This document shows positions 33,001 through 42,621 of a stretch of 64,000 nt of DNA, in pieces. Source of the DNA: Manihot esculenta (lineage: Eukaryota > Streptophyta > Magnoliopsida > Malpighiales > Euphorbiaceae); assembly GCF_001659605.2 (NCBI RefSeq), contig NC_035172.2, positions 19,097,051 to 19,161,050 of the forward strand, in the 5' to 3' direction. The position numbers were made by a program, and so were the translations under genes. The first letter of the stretch is position 1. Each line of letters opens with the position of its first letter. The notes beneath the pieces are model-generated. The model made no database searches. It worked only from the letters and a program-made list of their open reading frames with translations, and was not told where the DNA came from.

Positions 33001-35030
33001 CCCTGACATCCCTTCCTAAGCAACCTACGAGCCTGGAGAGCTGAGATCAAACCTCTAGGAGTATCCCTTCTGTCTCCTCTGAAGACGACCTCTGACCCAT
33101 CCTGATCTCTGAACCTGACTACCTTGTCCCTGCAGTCCAAGGTAGCACCATGGGTAGATAACCAGTCCATCCCTAGAATGACATCAAAGTCTGTCAACTC
33201 TAGAACCACAAGGTCGGCGGACATGCATCTCCCCTCAACAAAAACTGGACTACATTGGCAAACTGACTCTGCCACTGATGGGTCACACTTGGGTCCACTG
33301 ACCCATAGGGGACACTCTAACCCAGAGACCATCAATCCCAACCTCTCTACAGCCCTCGGAGCAATAAAAGAATGAGATGCACCAGGGTCCATCAATGCAT
33401 ACACATCAGAACACCCAATGATGAGATTACCTGCCACCACGGTGTTGGATGCGTCTGCCTCCTGCTGTGTCATGGTGAAGATCCGTGCTGGGGCTGACGG
33501 ACCCTCACCTCTGAACCCTGCTGAAGAAGAGGCTGACCCTCTCCCTCTGCCTCTGCCACTGGCCTGTGAAGCTACTGGGGCAACTGGTTGAGCCACACTT
33601 CCTGAAGCTGTCTGCTGTGTCTGTGCCATAGGAACTGTTTTAGGACATTGCCATGACATATGCCCCTCTTGCCCACACCTGTAGCAAGTCGTCGTCCCAA
33701 ACCGGCATGAACCCCTGTGTGGCTTACCACACTTCGCACAAGCTGCATTATCTGCCCCAGAACTAGAACCACTGCCTAAACCAAGACCTGACTTGATCTT
33801 GTTCCAGAACTTGTTCTTCTTCGGATTCTTGGATTTCCCCCATCTCTTACTGCCCGAACTCAAGGACGAAGGGTCTAGTCTTCCCCCACCTGGGGTCTTG
33901 GAGCCTGAAGACTGTGCTGTAGACTGCTTTACTTTCCCTTCGATAATAGCACTAGCCTCCATCCTCCGAGCCATATCCACTATGGCGTGGAAACTCTCTC
34001 TATCGGCTGATTGTATCAAGGAGGAATATCTGGAGTTGAGCTTCATGATGTACCTCCTTGACTTCTTCTGGTCTGTATCAAGGTTCTGCCCAGCAAATGG
34101 CAGCAACTCCATAAACCTATCAGTGTATTCGTCTACACTCATCTCATCTGTTTGTCTCAACTGCTCGAATTCTATCATCTTCAATTCCCTTGAACTATCA
34201 GGGAAAGCCCACCCTGCAAATTCATTAGCGAACTCCTCCCATGAAAGACTGTCCACCCTTGGCTTCACATAGCTTTTGAACCACTCACGGGCCTTTTTGC
34301 ATTTCAAGGTGAAACCAGCCATCTGAATGGCTCTACTGTCATCAGCTCCAATTTCATCTGTTATTGTTTTGACCCTCTCTAGATACACAAACGGGTCATC
34401 ACCTGACTCAAACTGGGGAGCACCCAACTTCATGTAATCTGTCATTTTAGCCTTGCCTCCCCCAGATGAGCTAGGTTGAGGTATTTGGGTATTTGGGACG
34501 GTAGGTGCTGGTGGTGGAGGAGGTACAGCATCCCCTGAGGTAGGGTTTGCTGGATTTGGATGGTAAGGTGGAGGTGGATACATAGGGTACTGTGGGTATG
34601 GTGGGTAATATGGTGGGTATGGCATCTGTGTGGGGTAAGGGCTAAAACTAGGGTAATCCGATGTACCTCCCATCGAATACCCGGGATTCTGTGAGAAAGG
34701 TGGGTAATGAGGTGGCTGAACAAAACCCGAGGCCTGAGTGCCTCCTTGGGACTCTCCCATGCCTTCCTCTGACATACTCATCCCCAAATTGCCATCCCTC
34801 CTCTGGTCCACATCCATGTCATCTCCCACATCTTCTGACATACCACCTTGAACTGTTCCTCGTACTGATCTGCTTCTTCCCAGATCTAAAGACCTTCTAG
34901 GGTCTCTCATTACTCTTTCCCTGTTTGACCTGCTAGACATTGCTCTAGGCAATGCTGGAGGACGGGCGCTCATGCCCTCATCCTCAGGTGGCACTCCAGT
35001 CAATCGCGCAGATCGACGGGTTCCTCTCAT
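30045..35030 (-). CDS. Gag-pol polyprotein of chromovirus K, intact
   Basis: One frame of 1661 codons. The ATG at 35030 ([10 protein letters not shown]) is chosen because it is the first in-frame ATG and follows a conserved 3' splice-site sequence. Gag covers about residues 1-430: basic N-terminus, Pro/Tyr-rich stretch, retrotransposon Gag domain near 210-350. The knuckle [14 protein letters not shown] is near 452, with an extra [12 protein letters not shown] cluster before it. Protease motif DPGASHSF is near 546, reverse transcriptase YRQLNKVT near 785 and FIDDILVYS near 882, RNase [11 protein letters not shown] near 1030. Integrase HHCC is near 1250-1288; the DDE blocks are MDFVVGLP near 1315, SDRGPQF near 1377 and the Glu of TIQTIED near 1412. 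GPF follows, then a terminal chromodomain ([16 protein letters not shown] near 1634), which in this family guides insertion to modified chromatin. All catalytic residues I can place are present. Confidence 0.95.
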   Translation of the reverse strand: MRGTRRSARLTGVPPEDEGMSARPPALPRAMSSRSNRERVMRDPRRSLDLGRSRSVRGTVQGGMSEDVGDDMDVDQRRDGNLGMSMSEEGMGESQGGTQASGFVQPPHYPPFSQNPGYSMGGTSDYPSFSPYPTQMPYPPYYPPYPQYPMYPPPPYHPNPANPTSGDAVPPPPPAPTVPNTQIPQPSSSGGGKAKMTDYMKLGAPQFESGDDPFVYLERVKTITDEIGADDSRAIQMAGFTLKCKKAREWFKSYVKPRVDSLSWEEFANEFAGWAFPDSSRELKMIEFEQLRQTDEMSVDEYTDRFMELLPFAGQNLDTDQKKSRRYIMKLNSRYSSLIQSADRESFHAIVDMARRMEASAIIEGKVKQSTAQSSGSKTPGGGRLDPSSLSSGSKRWGKSKNPKKNKFWNKIKSGLGLGSGSSSGADNAACAKCGKPHRGSCRFGTTTCYRCGQEGHMSWQCPKTVPMAQTQQTASGSVAQPVAPVASQASGRGRGRGSASSSAGFRGEGPSAPARIFTMTQQEADASNTVVAGNLIIGCSDVYALMDPGASHSFIAPRAVERLGLMVSGLECPLWVSGPKCDPSVAESVCQCSPVFVEGRCMSADLVVLELTDFDVILGMDWLSTHGATLDCRDKVVRFRDQDGSEVVFRGDRRDTPRGLISALQARRLLRKGCQGYLAHVRELDSQVREPASVPVVNGFLDVFPNELPGLPPAREIEFEIELMPGTRPISIPPYRMAPAEMKELKEQLQELVDKGFIRPSTSPWGAPVLFVKKKDGSLRLCIDYRQLNKVTIKNKYPLPRIDDLFDQLAGAGCFSKIDLRSGYHQLRIREEDIPKTAFRTRYGHYEFLVMPFGLTNAPAAFMNLMNRVFRPYLDHFVIVFIDDILVYSRNAEEHAHHLRIVLQTLREHGLYAKFSKCEFWLRSISFLGHIMSENGIEVDPKKVEAVTNWPRPTSVTEIRSFLGLAGYYRRFVQDFSKIAAPLTRLTRKNQRFEWTDQCEESFEELKKRLTSAPVLALPNSNEDFTVFCDASRVGLGCVLMQNGRVIAYASRQLKRHEMNYPTHDLEMAAVIFALKMWRHYLYGVKCEIFTDHKSLQHILNQRELNLRQRRWVELLSDYDCKIQYHPGKANVVADALSRKSLGSLSHITAERRPVVKEFYKLIEEGLQMELSGTGALIAQMKVTPVFLEQVAQKQHEDPELVKIARTVQSGKDSEFRFDEKGILRYGNRLCVPDGIGLKGDIMREAHNARYSIHPGATKMYQDLKRVYWWPAMKREVAQFVSACEVCQRVKLEHQKPAGMLNPLPIPEWKWENIAMDFVVGLPATSNRLDSIWVIVDRLTKSAHFIPVRSNYSVDKLAQVYVDEVVRLHGVPVSIVSDRGPQFTSRFWRSLQNAMGTRLEFSTAFHPQTDGQSERTIQTIEDMLRMCVLDFGGSWRQHLPLVEFAYNNSHHASIGMAPYEALYGRKCRSPVCWEEVGERSLAGPELVEITSRVVPMIRERIKTATSRQKSYADIRRKQVEFQEGDLVLLKVSPMKGVVRFGKKGKLAPRYIGPFEVLQKVGNVSYKLDLPASMERIHPVFHVSMLRKFVSDPSKVLSEPDVEIQEDLTFVEQPVRILDTRIRKLRNKEIPMVKVLWNHHNLEECTWETRESMLQQYPHLF

Positions 35031-35038
35031 CCTGTTTT

Positions 35039-36956
35039 CTGAAAACAGCACATAGCACAGCAAACATTAGCATCATATGATTCATGTGGGCACACATGAA
35101 CCCTCTTCACATACATATCACATCATTTATGCACATGCATTTTATCATGGCATATCACATCATCATAGCAAGACAGGACTCTACATCCTATCCTAGTGGA
35201 CATGACTTTTCCTATTGTGCTTGACCTTCTATAACCTCTATGAGCCCGACACTCTAGGTCCGACCATGTGAACCTAGGGCTCTGATACCACTCTGTAACA
35301 GCCCGGAAATCCGGACCGCTACCGGCGCTAGGATCCGGATCGGCGTAAGGCCGCCGGGACCCGTAGCAAGCCTAACATAACCTGTAATCCTGTTTAATCC
35401 CATACATGATCAACAATAAACATAAATCTTAAAACTTTTCTTTCATACATGTCATCAATCACCAACTCAACCTGTACATATTCTGAACATATACATAAAC
35501 ATCGTCCCTCAGTGGGATCTCATCAAAGCCTCAAGGGCCATACATCATATGGTGAGTTGGTTTACATCCACATCATAACATAAAATCATGTACATACCAA
35601 GGGATTAACATATACTATGGTCAAGCACAACTCTATCCTCAATAACATAATTACATGAACATAACTGTTCAAAGCTTTACATTACATTCTTATAATTTGT
35701 CATGTCCACATACTCTAGCTATTACATACATATGACTTTTCTCTTCTTTTCTTCTCTATCAATCCCGTACCTGCAAACCTGGGGGTTAGGGGAGAGGGGT
35801 GAGCTAAAAGCCCAGTGAGTAGAAACTAAAAACATTATATTAAAGTTCATGCTTTCATGAAATGCATCACATCACAGACAATTCACATCAAGGGTGAAGC
35901 GGTCACCAATTAGTCCCAACATAGTCTCGTGCCAGGCCGTAGCATGGGGTCCTGGTCTTTCCTGTCACATTATATATCTATTAAGTCTCGTGCCAGGCCG
36001 TAGCATGGGGTCCTGGTCTTTCCGTCATAACATACATAATGCCTCGTGCCAGGCCGTAGCATGGGGTCCTGGTCTTCCTGTCACATCATATATTATGTCT
36101 CATGGACTAATTGGATCATACAGCATTCACCCACAAGCGCAAAGGAAAATGCAATGCAACATATTCGTGAACTAATGCAATCAACCTATTACATATCATC
36201 ATGATGCGTGAAGCATGCTCAGAACATTTAATTACTTGATTTAAAACATTAAGCTTGTTTCCACTCACCTCTGGCTAGCTCTGACCAGACACTGAAGCAG
36301 CTCACTCACTGCTGGGGTCCTCGGTTCCTCGGGTCCGAACCTACACAGGTGGACTCTAATGAGGGACCAAACATATATAAACATAACTCTAAACATATAT
36401 AAACATAACTCTAATATCCCCCAAGAACCCCCTAAAACATCATGAAAACATCATAGAAAATATGCATGAAATGGCTGAACAGGGCACCTTCGGCGGCACC
36501 TTCGGCGGCCGAAAGTCCCGGACAGAGACGAAACTCAGCTAGGTTCGGCGGCACCTTCGGCGGCCGAAAGTGCCAGACAGAGACGAAAGTCTCTTTTCGG
36601 GGGCACCTTCGGCAGCCGAAAGCTGCCTTCACAAGAGGGGTTCGGCGGCCGAAACTCCCTTCGGCTGCCGAACCTGGTTTCTGCCAAACGGCAGAAACTT
36701 GGTTCAAATGAACCTCCTGCCTCTCAAAACCATAAATCATGCATATATCTCAACCAAAACACACATACAAGTTCCTAGGGGTCTCAAACATGCATATACC
36801 CCATCTACAACACTTCATTCACACACAATCAAGCTACATTGCTCAAAATCACAACATAACCCATAAGCCTACACATGAACTAAACATGCCTTTAATCCCA
36901 TGAATCTTACATGAAACTTATTTAAAACATTACAAGAGTTCAAGATCGACTCTTAC
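35039..36956 (-). other. Candidate leader intron of element K
   Basis: Donor on the minus strand CTTCAAGAG|GTAAGAG (GT starting at 36956), about 210 bases past the expected transcription start. Acceptor CTGTTTTCAG|AAAACAGG ends at 35039, eight bases before the gag ATG. Removing it would delete the rest of the LTR leader, the palindrome cluster and the primer site. A second donor-like CCAAG|GTGAGT lies at 37139. Confidence 0.45.
35273..35290 (-). other. Primer binding site, tRNA-iMet (element K)
   Basis: The minus strand reads TGGTATCAGAGCCCTAGG, three bases from the LTR. Confidence 0.92.
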
Positions 36957-37555
36957 CTCTTGAAGATCGAGAGTAGAGGCGATCTAACTTGGAGTTGGGA
37001 GAAATCTAGCTCCTTGGGTCTCCAAGCTCAAAACTTGATTCCAAAGCTTAAAAACTTCAAAGCAAGATGAAAACTTGTTAAAACCATGAAAGATCTAGAG
37101 GAAACACTCAAGATCGAGGGAGGAACGGTGGAGACTCACCTTGGTCGACAATGGGAGAGAAAAAGCTCGCCCGTGCGGACCAAGGGGACCCTTTTATAGT
37201 GGCTGGCCAGGCCACGTTCGGGGGCCGAATGTGCCTCCGTATCCATGCAATGTTCGGCGGCCGAACATAAGGTTCGGCGGCCGAACCTGCACTTCCCTCA
37301 CTTAGACTTTCGGGGGCCTAACGTGCCTCCCAAAGTCCATGCATGTTCGGCGGCCGAAAGTAAGTTTCGGCGGCCGAACCTGGGTTTTCCCTTAAAGAAA
37401 TTTTCATGTAAAACTCATTTAAAAACATACTTAAAACCATTAAAAACATAAAAATATTTTATAAAAACATGCTTTTACCCTTCTAGAGGTTTCCGACATC
37501 CGAGATTCCACCGGACGGTAGGAATTCCGATACCGGAGTCTAGCCGGGTATTACA
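35294..37555 (-). repeat. Element K 5' LTR
   Basis: 2262 bp, same length as the 3' LTR with one difference seen. It contains U3 palindromes 37253-37378, TATA box 37192-37198 (minus strand), leader palindromes about 36488-36672 and the tandem array 35925-36096. Confidence 0.93.
37192..37198 (-). promoter_or_regulatory. TATA box of element K 5' LTR
   Basis: The minus strand reads TATAAAA in CACTATAAAAGGGTCC. It is conserved in position relative to the palindromes and to the CTTCAAGAG|GTAAG donor in the other chromovirus LTRs. Confidence 0.65.
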
Positions 37556-37560
37556 TGGGC

Positions 37561-38858
37561 AAACAGCAAAAAAAGTCAGAAACAGAGCATATGCAGCCAA
37601 CAGTGATCCCAGACAGCCTGTTTGCCCAAACAGCGTCGGGCAAACAGCACCAGCAGGCAAAAAACCAGCAGAATCTGTCAAACTTGCTGACCAAGTCAAC
37701 ACGAATCCCCACGCACTCCAAACACGTGGGACAGCTCAGAAACACCTATTTACACCTCAACACACTCTCCTACATATTCAGGAAGCCAAGAAATAAAAAG
37801 ACAAGAATGCCCTCCAAGAATTCAAGACTAAATAGGAAAAAAAGTCCCAAACTAAAAAGGAAAATTAGGGCAGCCTCTTCACCTATAAAAAGGCATGCAA
37901 ACCAGCAAAGAAGACATCCTGGAATTCGGGGGACTATCCTTGGATCAAGACACCTACGGCAGAAGCTGCACCAGCAGCTGCGCCCTTGCGCCAGCCCTTC
38001 TTCTTCCTTTTTCTTGTTTTCTTTCTTTTCTTTTATGTTAGTTTCAGCCATGAGTGGCTGAAACCCTTTTGCTAGTTGAAGAATAAGGTGAAACTTTGGT
38101 TGTTCATGGATTGTGAGATCTGAACCTTTGTGTTAATCTTTTATTAATCAATATTTATGCAATTTTGTGCTTAATTAATTGTTGCCTTGTTATCTTAATC
38201 AAATTGGCCTATTGATTATTGATTGCAAAGTTATAAATCTGTTTGTTTGGATAATTCTTAGTCCGTAATTGCTGGAATTGTTCACACACAAGAACACTTG
38301 GTGTAAAAAACCAAGAAATTGCATAATCTAGCAATATCACCATGCTTATGGGTAGCTAGAATTAGGTCTCTCTTTCTCTTAATGCAATCAACAATTGTTT
38401 GTTGCCTATGGCCCAAGGACGTTCCTTGGCAATTTGTTGATTAGTGATTGACTAGAGGACGTTCCCTAATTGATCTAAGCTTAAGGAGGGATTTGGTTGG
38501 TGAGAAGCTTCTTCCACCTCCTAAACTAATTTATTGAACCTAATAAAAGAATCTTTTGTGTCAATGATCAATCCCAACAACTAAAGTGGATCCAATTCTT
38601 CAACTAGGCTTTTCTCATTATTGATTTCCCTTTACTTTATTACTTGCTTTACTTGCTTGCTTTCAATTCTAGTTTAGACATCAAATCTTCAAAACCCCCA
38701 ATTTTACTTTTATTGTCTCTTTATTTACTTGGTCTTGATAAGAAGAATAAATAGTATTGATTCCCTGTGGATACGATCCCTTTGCCACTGTCTACAAGTT
38801 ATTAAATTGTTGGTAACCAAAAGGGTTATTTTTGACCAGCCTCGACAACCGCGAGTCA
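37561..38858 (+). repeat. Element B 5' LTR, second part
   Basis: It continues B's LTR after K and its TGGGC duplication and ends in GCGAGTCA. TATA box TATAAAA at 37884-37890. An ORF of about 170 codons starts in the palindromes but lies wholly in the LTR and is judged fortuitous. TTTCAGCCATGAGTGGCTGAAA-type dyad at about 38040-38061. Confidence 0.9.
37884..37890 (+). promoter_or_regulatory. TATA box of element B 5' LTR
   Basis: TATAAAA in CACCTATAAAAAGGCATGC, also at 43215-43221 in the 3' LTR and on the minus strand in element C. Confidence 0.6.
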
Positions 38859-38863
38859 AAAAT

Positions 38864-38880
38864 TGGCGCCGTTGCCGGGG
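38864..38880 (+). other. Primer binding site, tRNA-Asp type (element B)
   Basis: TGGCGCCGTTGCCGGGG, five bases after the LTR end GAGTCA. This primer site is characteristic of Athila-type Ty3/gypsy elements. Confidence 0.9.
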
Positions 38881-38909
38881 AGTCAATTTAACTAATCTAT
38901 TTTTCTTTC

Positions 38910-39161
38910 ATGACCAGGTCTGGACGCAAGGACATCCAGCCTTACGATCCAGAAATTGAGCGCACATCAAGGCAACTAAAGAAGAGGAACCAAGCCTCCA
39001 AAGTATCCACATCAACAGTTGCTGTCCAAACAGCCCCTGTTGAAGCCTCTACTGTCCAAACAAGGGACAACACATACAAAATCTGCCATAACAGAACTTG
39101 GAGTTGCTGTTCGAACAGAACCAGCAACATTCTTAATCACACCAAACCATTGCAGATCTGA
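38910..39161 (+). CDS. ORF1 of element B: Gag N-terminal remnant
   Basis: 83 codons from ATG 38910 to TGA 39159-39161. The start MTRSGRKDIQPYDPEIERT resembles the N-terminus of Athila Gag (a basic start followed by DPEIERT). The rest is Val/Thr/Gln-rich with AVQTAPVE-type repeats. The Gag capsid domain that would normally follow is absent. ORF1 is in the same frame as ORF2 and separated from it by one stop codon and one codon (ATC). In element C the homologous ORF1 is also 83 codons long. Readthrough, reinitiation at the following ATG, or splicing are all possible links; none is shown. Confidence 0.6.
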   Translation: MTRSGRKDIQPYDPEIERTSRQLKKRNQASKVSTSTVAVQTAPVEASTVQTRDNTYKICHNRTWSCCSNRTSNILNHTKPLQI

Positions 39162-39164
39162 ATC

Positions 39165-40724
39165 ATGGAGGAGGTAAGTACATCTAATCTCCTTTCTCAA
39201 ATTCCTGACATAACCTCTATTGTGGAAAGATATGTCTTAGCTCTACAGGCTCGAAAACTTCAGCAATCCCAACCATGTAGGATATGTGCATATGTAGGAC
39301 ATCTAACCTCTGAATGTCCTACACTTTATGAGGATGACCAACAAGTAGATGCATTTGGAGGATACTATAGCCAGCCAAGACATGATCCCTACCTTGATAC
39401 ATACAATCCATATTGGGGAGACCATCCGAATTATGATTATGCTGGGGTTGACCACTACCAGAACTACCAAGGAAATCAAGCTCAACCAGCACCTCCAAAT
39501 TTCAATGACACTCTTGATGAGGTAGTGAAGACTATGCAAATGATGCAACAGCAAATGGATCAAATGGCCACCTCGTTAAGTGCAATCATGTTGAGAAGAG
39601 AGCAAGAACTTCAAGATGTATGGGATGATGATGAAAGTCTCCAAGAAACAGAACCTGCTGCTGTCCAAACACCAGCAACTTCTGGAAGTGCCCCAACTGA
39701 ACCAGAACCTGTTGATGGTTTAGACATCACTGATTATTGGAGCCAAGAAACTTTTGATATAAATCAAAATGATATGCTAACCAATGATTTTTGTAGGGAG
39801 GACAGCCAAGAAGATGAAAAGAGCCAAGTGGAGCTGCAACACACAGCAAAGGACTTCTGCCTAGAGCAGACAGACTGTTGTTTGCCCAAACAGACTGGGC
39901 AAACAAGCAAACAGGCGGCAGAACATGCAGATGACTGTTTGCCCAAACAACCCGCAAAGGCAGATCAGGCAAGCCTCTGTCTGCCCAAACAGGTTCAGCA
40001 GCCAACTGAGACAGAATGTAGACCACCCAAGTCAATTCAGCAAGAAAACCTCAGTTTGCCCACATCAGTTGCCCAAACGGCTGTGGCAGAACACTGTTCA
40101 CCTGCAAAATCAGCAGAAAAGCAACCATCAAGTTACTGTTTACCCAAACCAGCTGTACAGAAAGAACAAAAAGATTGTAGTTTGCCCAAACAGCAACAAC
40201 AGGCAGACTCTTGTTTGCCCGAACAACAGCCAGCAAAGGAACATGAGGAAAGTTGTTGTTTGCCCAAACGGCATGAAAAAGGAGAATCCAGCACAACCAG
40301 ATTTCTGGCACAAGCAAGTTGCTGTTTGCCCGAACCACCAGCAGAGGAAAAGGAGGCAGAAGCTTGTTTGCCCAAACAAGCTATGCAGATTGTACAAGAA
40401 AATTGCTGTTTGCCCAAACAGCAAGTCAAGACAGATTGCTGTTCGCCCAAACAGCAACATAAGGTAGAATTTATTTTGCCCGAATTCGATACTAAATTGC
40501 AGCTACCTATGGAGAAACATGCATTGGAGTTCCAAGTGCTGCCCAATCATCTCAAAAATGCAAACACAAGGGCCAGAAGTACACCTCACCTCAAAGAGGA
40601 GGAGCTAATCATGTTACTTCATGAGTACATGAAAGAAATAGGAGGGGTGATGACCAAATCCAAAGGCGCGCTACACTTCTTACTCAATGCAGTTGGGACC
40701 CTTTTCCCTCCCCCAATTACTTGA
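39165..40724 (+). CDS. ORF2 of element B: zinc-knuckle Gag remnant with CLPKQ repeats
   Basis: 519 codons. Residues 38-51 form a CX2CX4HX4C knuckle (CRICAYVGHLTSEC), followed by YLDTYNPYWGDHPNYDY, as after the knuckle of Athila Gag. Residues about 115-157 are Met/Gln-rich and probably coiled coil. An acidic stretch precedes the central region (about 225-435), which contains about a dozen copies of CLPKQ or a close variant, each encoded by a TGTTTGCCCAAACAG-like palindrome. The C-terminal 75 residues (from LPEFDTKLQLP) resemble the pre-RT linker of Athila/Tat Pol (LEFKVLPNHLK, LLHEYMKEIGG). No protease, RT or integrase. The protein may bind RNA through the knuckle; any role in trans-packaging is inference. 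Confidence 0.65.
   Translation: MEEVSTSNLLSQIPDITSIVERYVLALQARKLQQSQPCRICAYVGHLTSECPTLYEDDQQVDAFGGYYSQPRHDPYLDTYNPYWGDHPNYDYAGVDHYQNYQGNQAQPAPPNFNDTLDEVVKTMQMMQQQMDQMATSLSAIMLRREQELQDVWDDDESLQETEPAAVQTPATSGSAPTEPEPVDGLDITDYWSQETFDINQNDMLTNDFCREDSQEDEKSQVELQHTAKDFCLEQTDCCLPKQTGQTSKQAAEHADDCLPKQPAKADQASLCLPKQVQQPTETECRPPKSIQQENLSLPTSVAQTAVAEHCSPAKSAEKQPSSYCLPKPAVQKEQKDCSLPKQQQQADSCLPEQQPAKEHEESCCLPKRHEKGESSTTRFLAQASCCLPEPPAEEKEAEACLPKQAMQIVQENCCLPKQQVKTDCCSPKQQHKVEFILPEFDTKLQLPMEKHALEFQVLPNHLKNANTRARSTPHLKEEELIMLLHEYMKEIGGVMTKSKGALHFLLNAVGTLFPPPIT
39171..39181 (+). promoter_or_regulatory. Candidate 5' splice site inside ORF2 start (element B)
   Basis: GAG|GTAAGTA with GT at 39174-39175, inside codons 3-5 of ORF2; exact plant donor consensus, shared with A and C. 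Confidence 0.45.
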
Positions 40725-40922
40725 GCCTTGATCAAATGGAGAAGGTCCAGCCCGTGACCTTAAACAAGGGCGCACCACACAAACCACACCAAGGGAGTAC
40801 TCAATTTTCTTTGAACTTTATTTTTCCAATACATGAGCTAGGTGTGGGGGTGCACATTTTTGAATTTTATTTTTAGTCATTTTTAGTTTTAGTTCGAATA
40901 GCCACATTTTTGCTTTCAGCTA

Positions 40923-40953
<31 letters not shown>

Positions 40954-42605
40954 CAGAGATATGTCATCGTTTGCCCAAACAGCATGGGCAAACAACCAGG
41001 AGTGCAGAAATCAGTACCATAACCCACTTCCAGGTTTTTAGTTATTTTGCAGGTTAAAGTTGGATGACCAACCTGTTTGCCCACACAAGCTGGGCAAACA
41101 GCATAGATAACTCAGAAAAAGTTGGCACACTGTCTGCCCACACAGCAAGCTACCTGTTCGACCAGCTTGTTTGTCCACACGGCTGGGCAAACAACAAGCC
41201 TTCACACAGAATGCTGCAGAAATTCCACCTGTTCTACCAGCCTGTTTGCCCAAACTGACTGGGCCAACACCCAAGGCAGCAAAAGCAACAAGGAAGAAAT
41301 CCTAAACAGGGCAGTACCTTCTTCATCTTTATTCCATATTCTATTATGCCCTTCCCATGACAACTCTTCTTCTTCTCAAAACTTCTTGTTGCTGCACAAA
41401 ATGGACAGCACCTTTTGCAATTTTCTGTTGTCCCACTGCATGACAGCATGTTTGGGCATCACACAAACAGCACTAGTGGGCCAACCAGCAGCATACCAAG
41501 CTGTTTGCCCACACAAGCTGGTCAAACACCTGCAGCAGGTCAGCAAGCAGCCTATATCAGTAGGCCTACCAACCAGCAGTCCACCACCAAACAGCATATC
41601 TTGCCACCTGCACGCAGAGACAGCTAGTTCACACAGCTGTTTGCCCAAACAGCACTGGGCAAACAACCACACCAGGGAAGTACCAGTTTTTCTTTTTGAA
41701 CTTTAATTTTTCCATACATTGAGGACAATGCATGATTTAGGTGTGGGGGTGCATATCTCTGAATTTTACTTTTAAGTTTATTTTTGCTTTAATCTTTAGT
41801 TTGCTTGCATTAGGCAAAATTTTTTCATTTTTATGCTTTCAATAATACACACACAACCACAACCAACCTTCTTCTTCTTTTTTTGGTTTGCTTTACTCAA
41901 ATACATAGGCTATGTTGGATGAGCCTTCTTTCCATGACCCCATTGATGTGATAACTCTTTAAACCTAAGTTGAATCACTTGTAGTGAGTTGCATTCATTT
42001 TTGGGAATTTCCTTTTGAATTGAATCCTTGAGCTTGCCATGGTGAAAGATATATTGATGACCCTCAATCGATTGAGAAAAAATTAAATTTGTGTGAATGA
42101 ACTTAATGTGGCTTGATTTAGCAATTGGTGTTGATTTGCCCAAATCATTGAGAGAAAGAAAATTCAGCAAAGGCAAAGTCCTCAAAAGCACAAAACAAAA
42201 GAATATTCCAATGGTCAAAAGACTATGAACAAGGCAAGTAGCCACTTGGATAGGTGACCAACTGAAAAATATAAACCTTCAAATCAAAAATAGGTTGGTG
42301 ACCTTTCCAAGCAAGATCTAAAGTGCAAAAGCCTGAATAAAGTACTTCAAGGTAAGGGCAAGTCACACCAAAAGCTAGAAAAAGTCTTAACATATAATGT
42401 GCATGATCTCTCTTGAGGAAAACAAATCCTAGCCATGGTAAGTAAAGGGAGACAAGGAAAAGAGGAAAGTAACCTTGGTGCATGCACACTTCACTACAAT
42501 GCTTCAAAGTAGGGGTCTAGGGTATGAGCTTAAGTGGTAATAAGGATCAAGTGGAAAAAGAAGCTTGTTTGACTAAACCTATTTGCTTGAGGACAAGCAA
42601 AGGGC
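40725..42605 (+). other. Element B 3' region, non-coding
   Basis: 1.9 kb without a convincing gene. A module with ACCACACCA..GGGAGTA, a Phe-codon-rich stretch and AGGTGTGGGGGTGCA appears twice, at about 40780-40860 and 41665-41780; between them are a poly(A) run (about 40925-40953) and many TGTTTGCCCAAACA-type palindromes. The remainder (41780-42605) is AT-rich and includes the part conserved with A and C that ends in GCTTGAGGACAAGCAAAGGG. Confidence 0.7.
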
Positions 42606-42621
42606 TAGGTGTGGGGGTATT
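42606..42621 (+). other. Element B polypurine tract
   Basis: TAGGTGTGGGGGTATT directly precedes the 3' LTR start TGATAGAGCC. Confidence 0.85.

Larger units (their letters stand above)
27678..37555 (-). mobile_element. Element K: complete, recently inserted Tekay-like chromovirus
   Basis: 9878 bp: two 2262-bp LTRs, target duplications TGGGC (27673-27677 and 37556-37560), initiator-Met primer site, polypurine tract and an uninterrupted gag-pol frame with all expected domains and a C-terminal chromodomain. I saw one difference between the LTRs (A at 28861, G at 36477). It is inserted opposite to its host B, in U3 of B's 5' LTR. Nothing visible prevents it being autonomous. Confidence 0.95.

Noticed and set aside
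40725..42605. Possible env-like or host-gene insert in the long 3' region of B
   Set aside because: No long frame, no transmembrane pattern or recognisable domain, and the region is explained by duplicated tract modules and palindromes.
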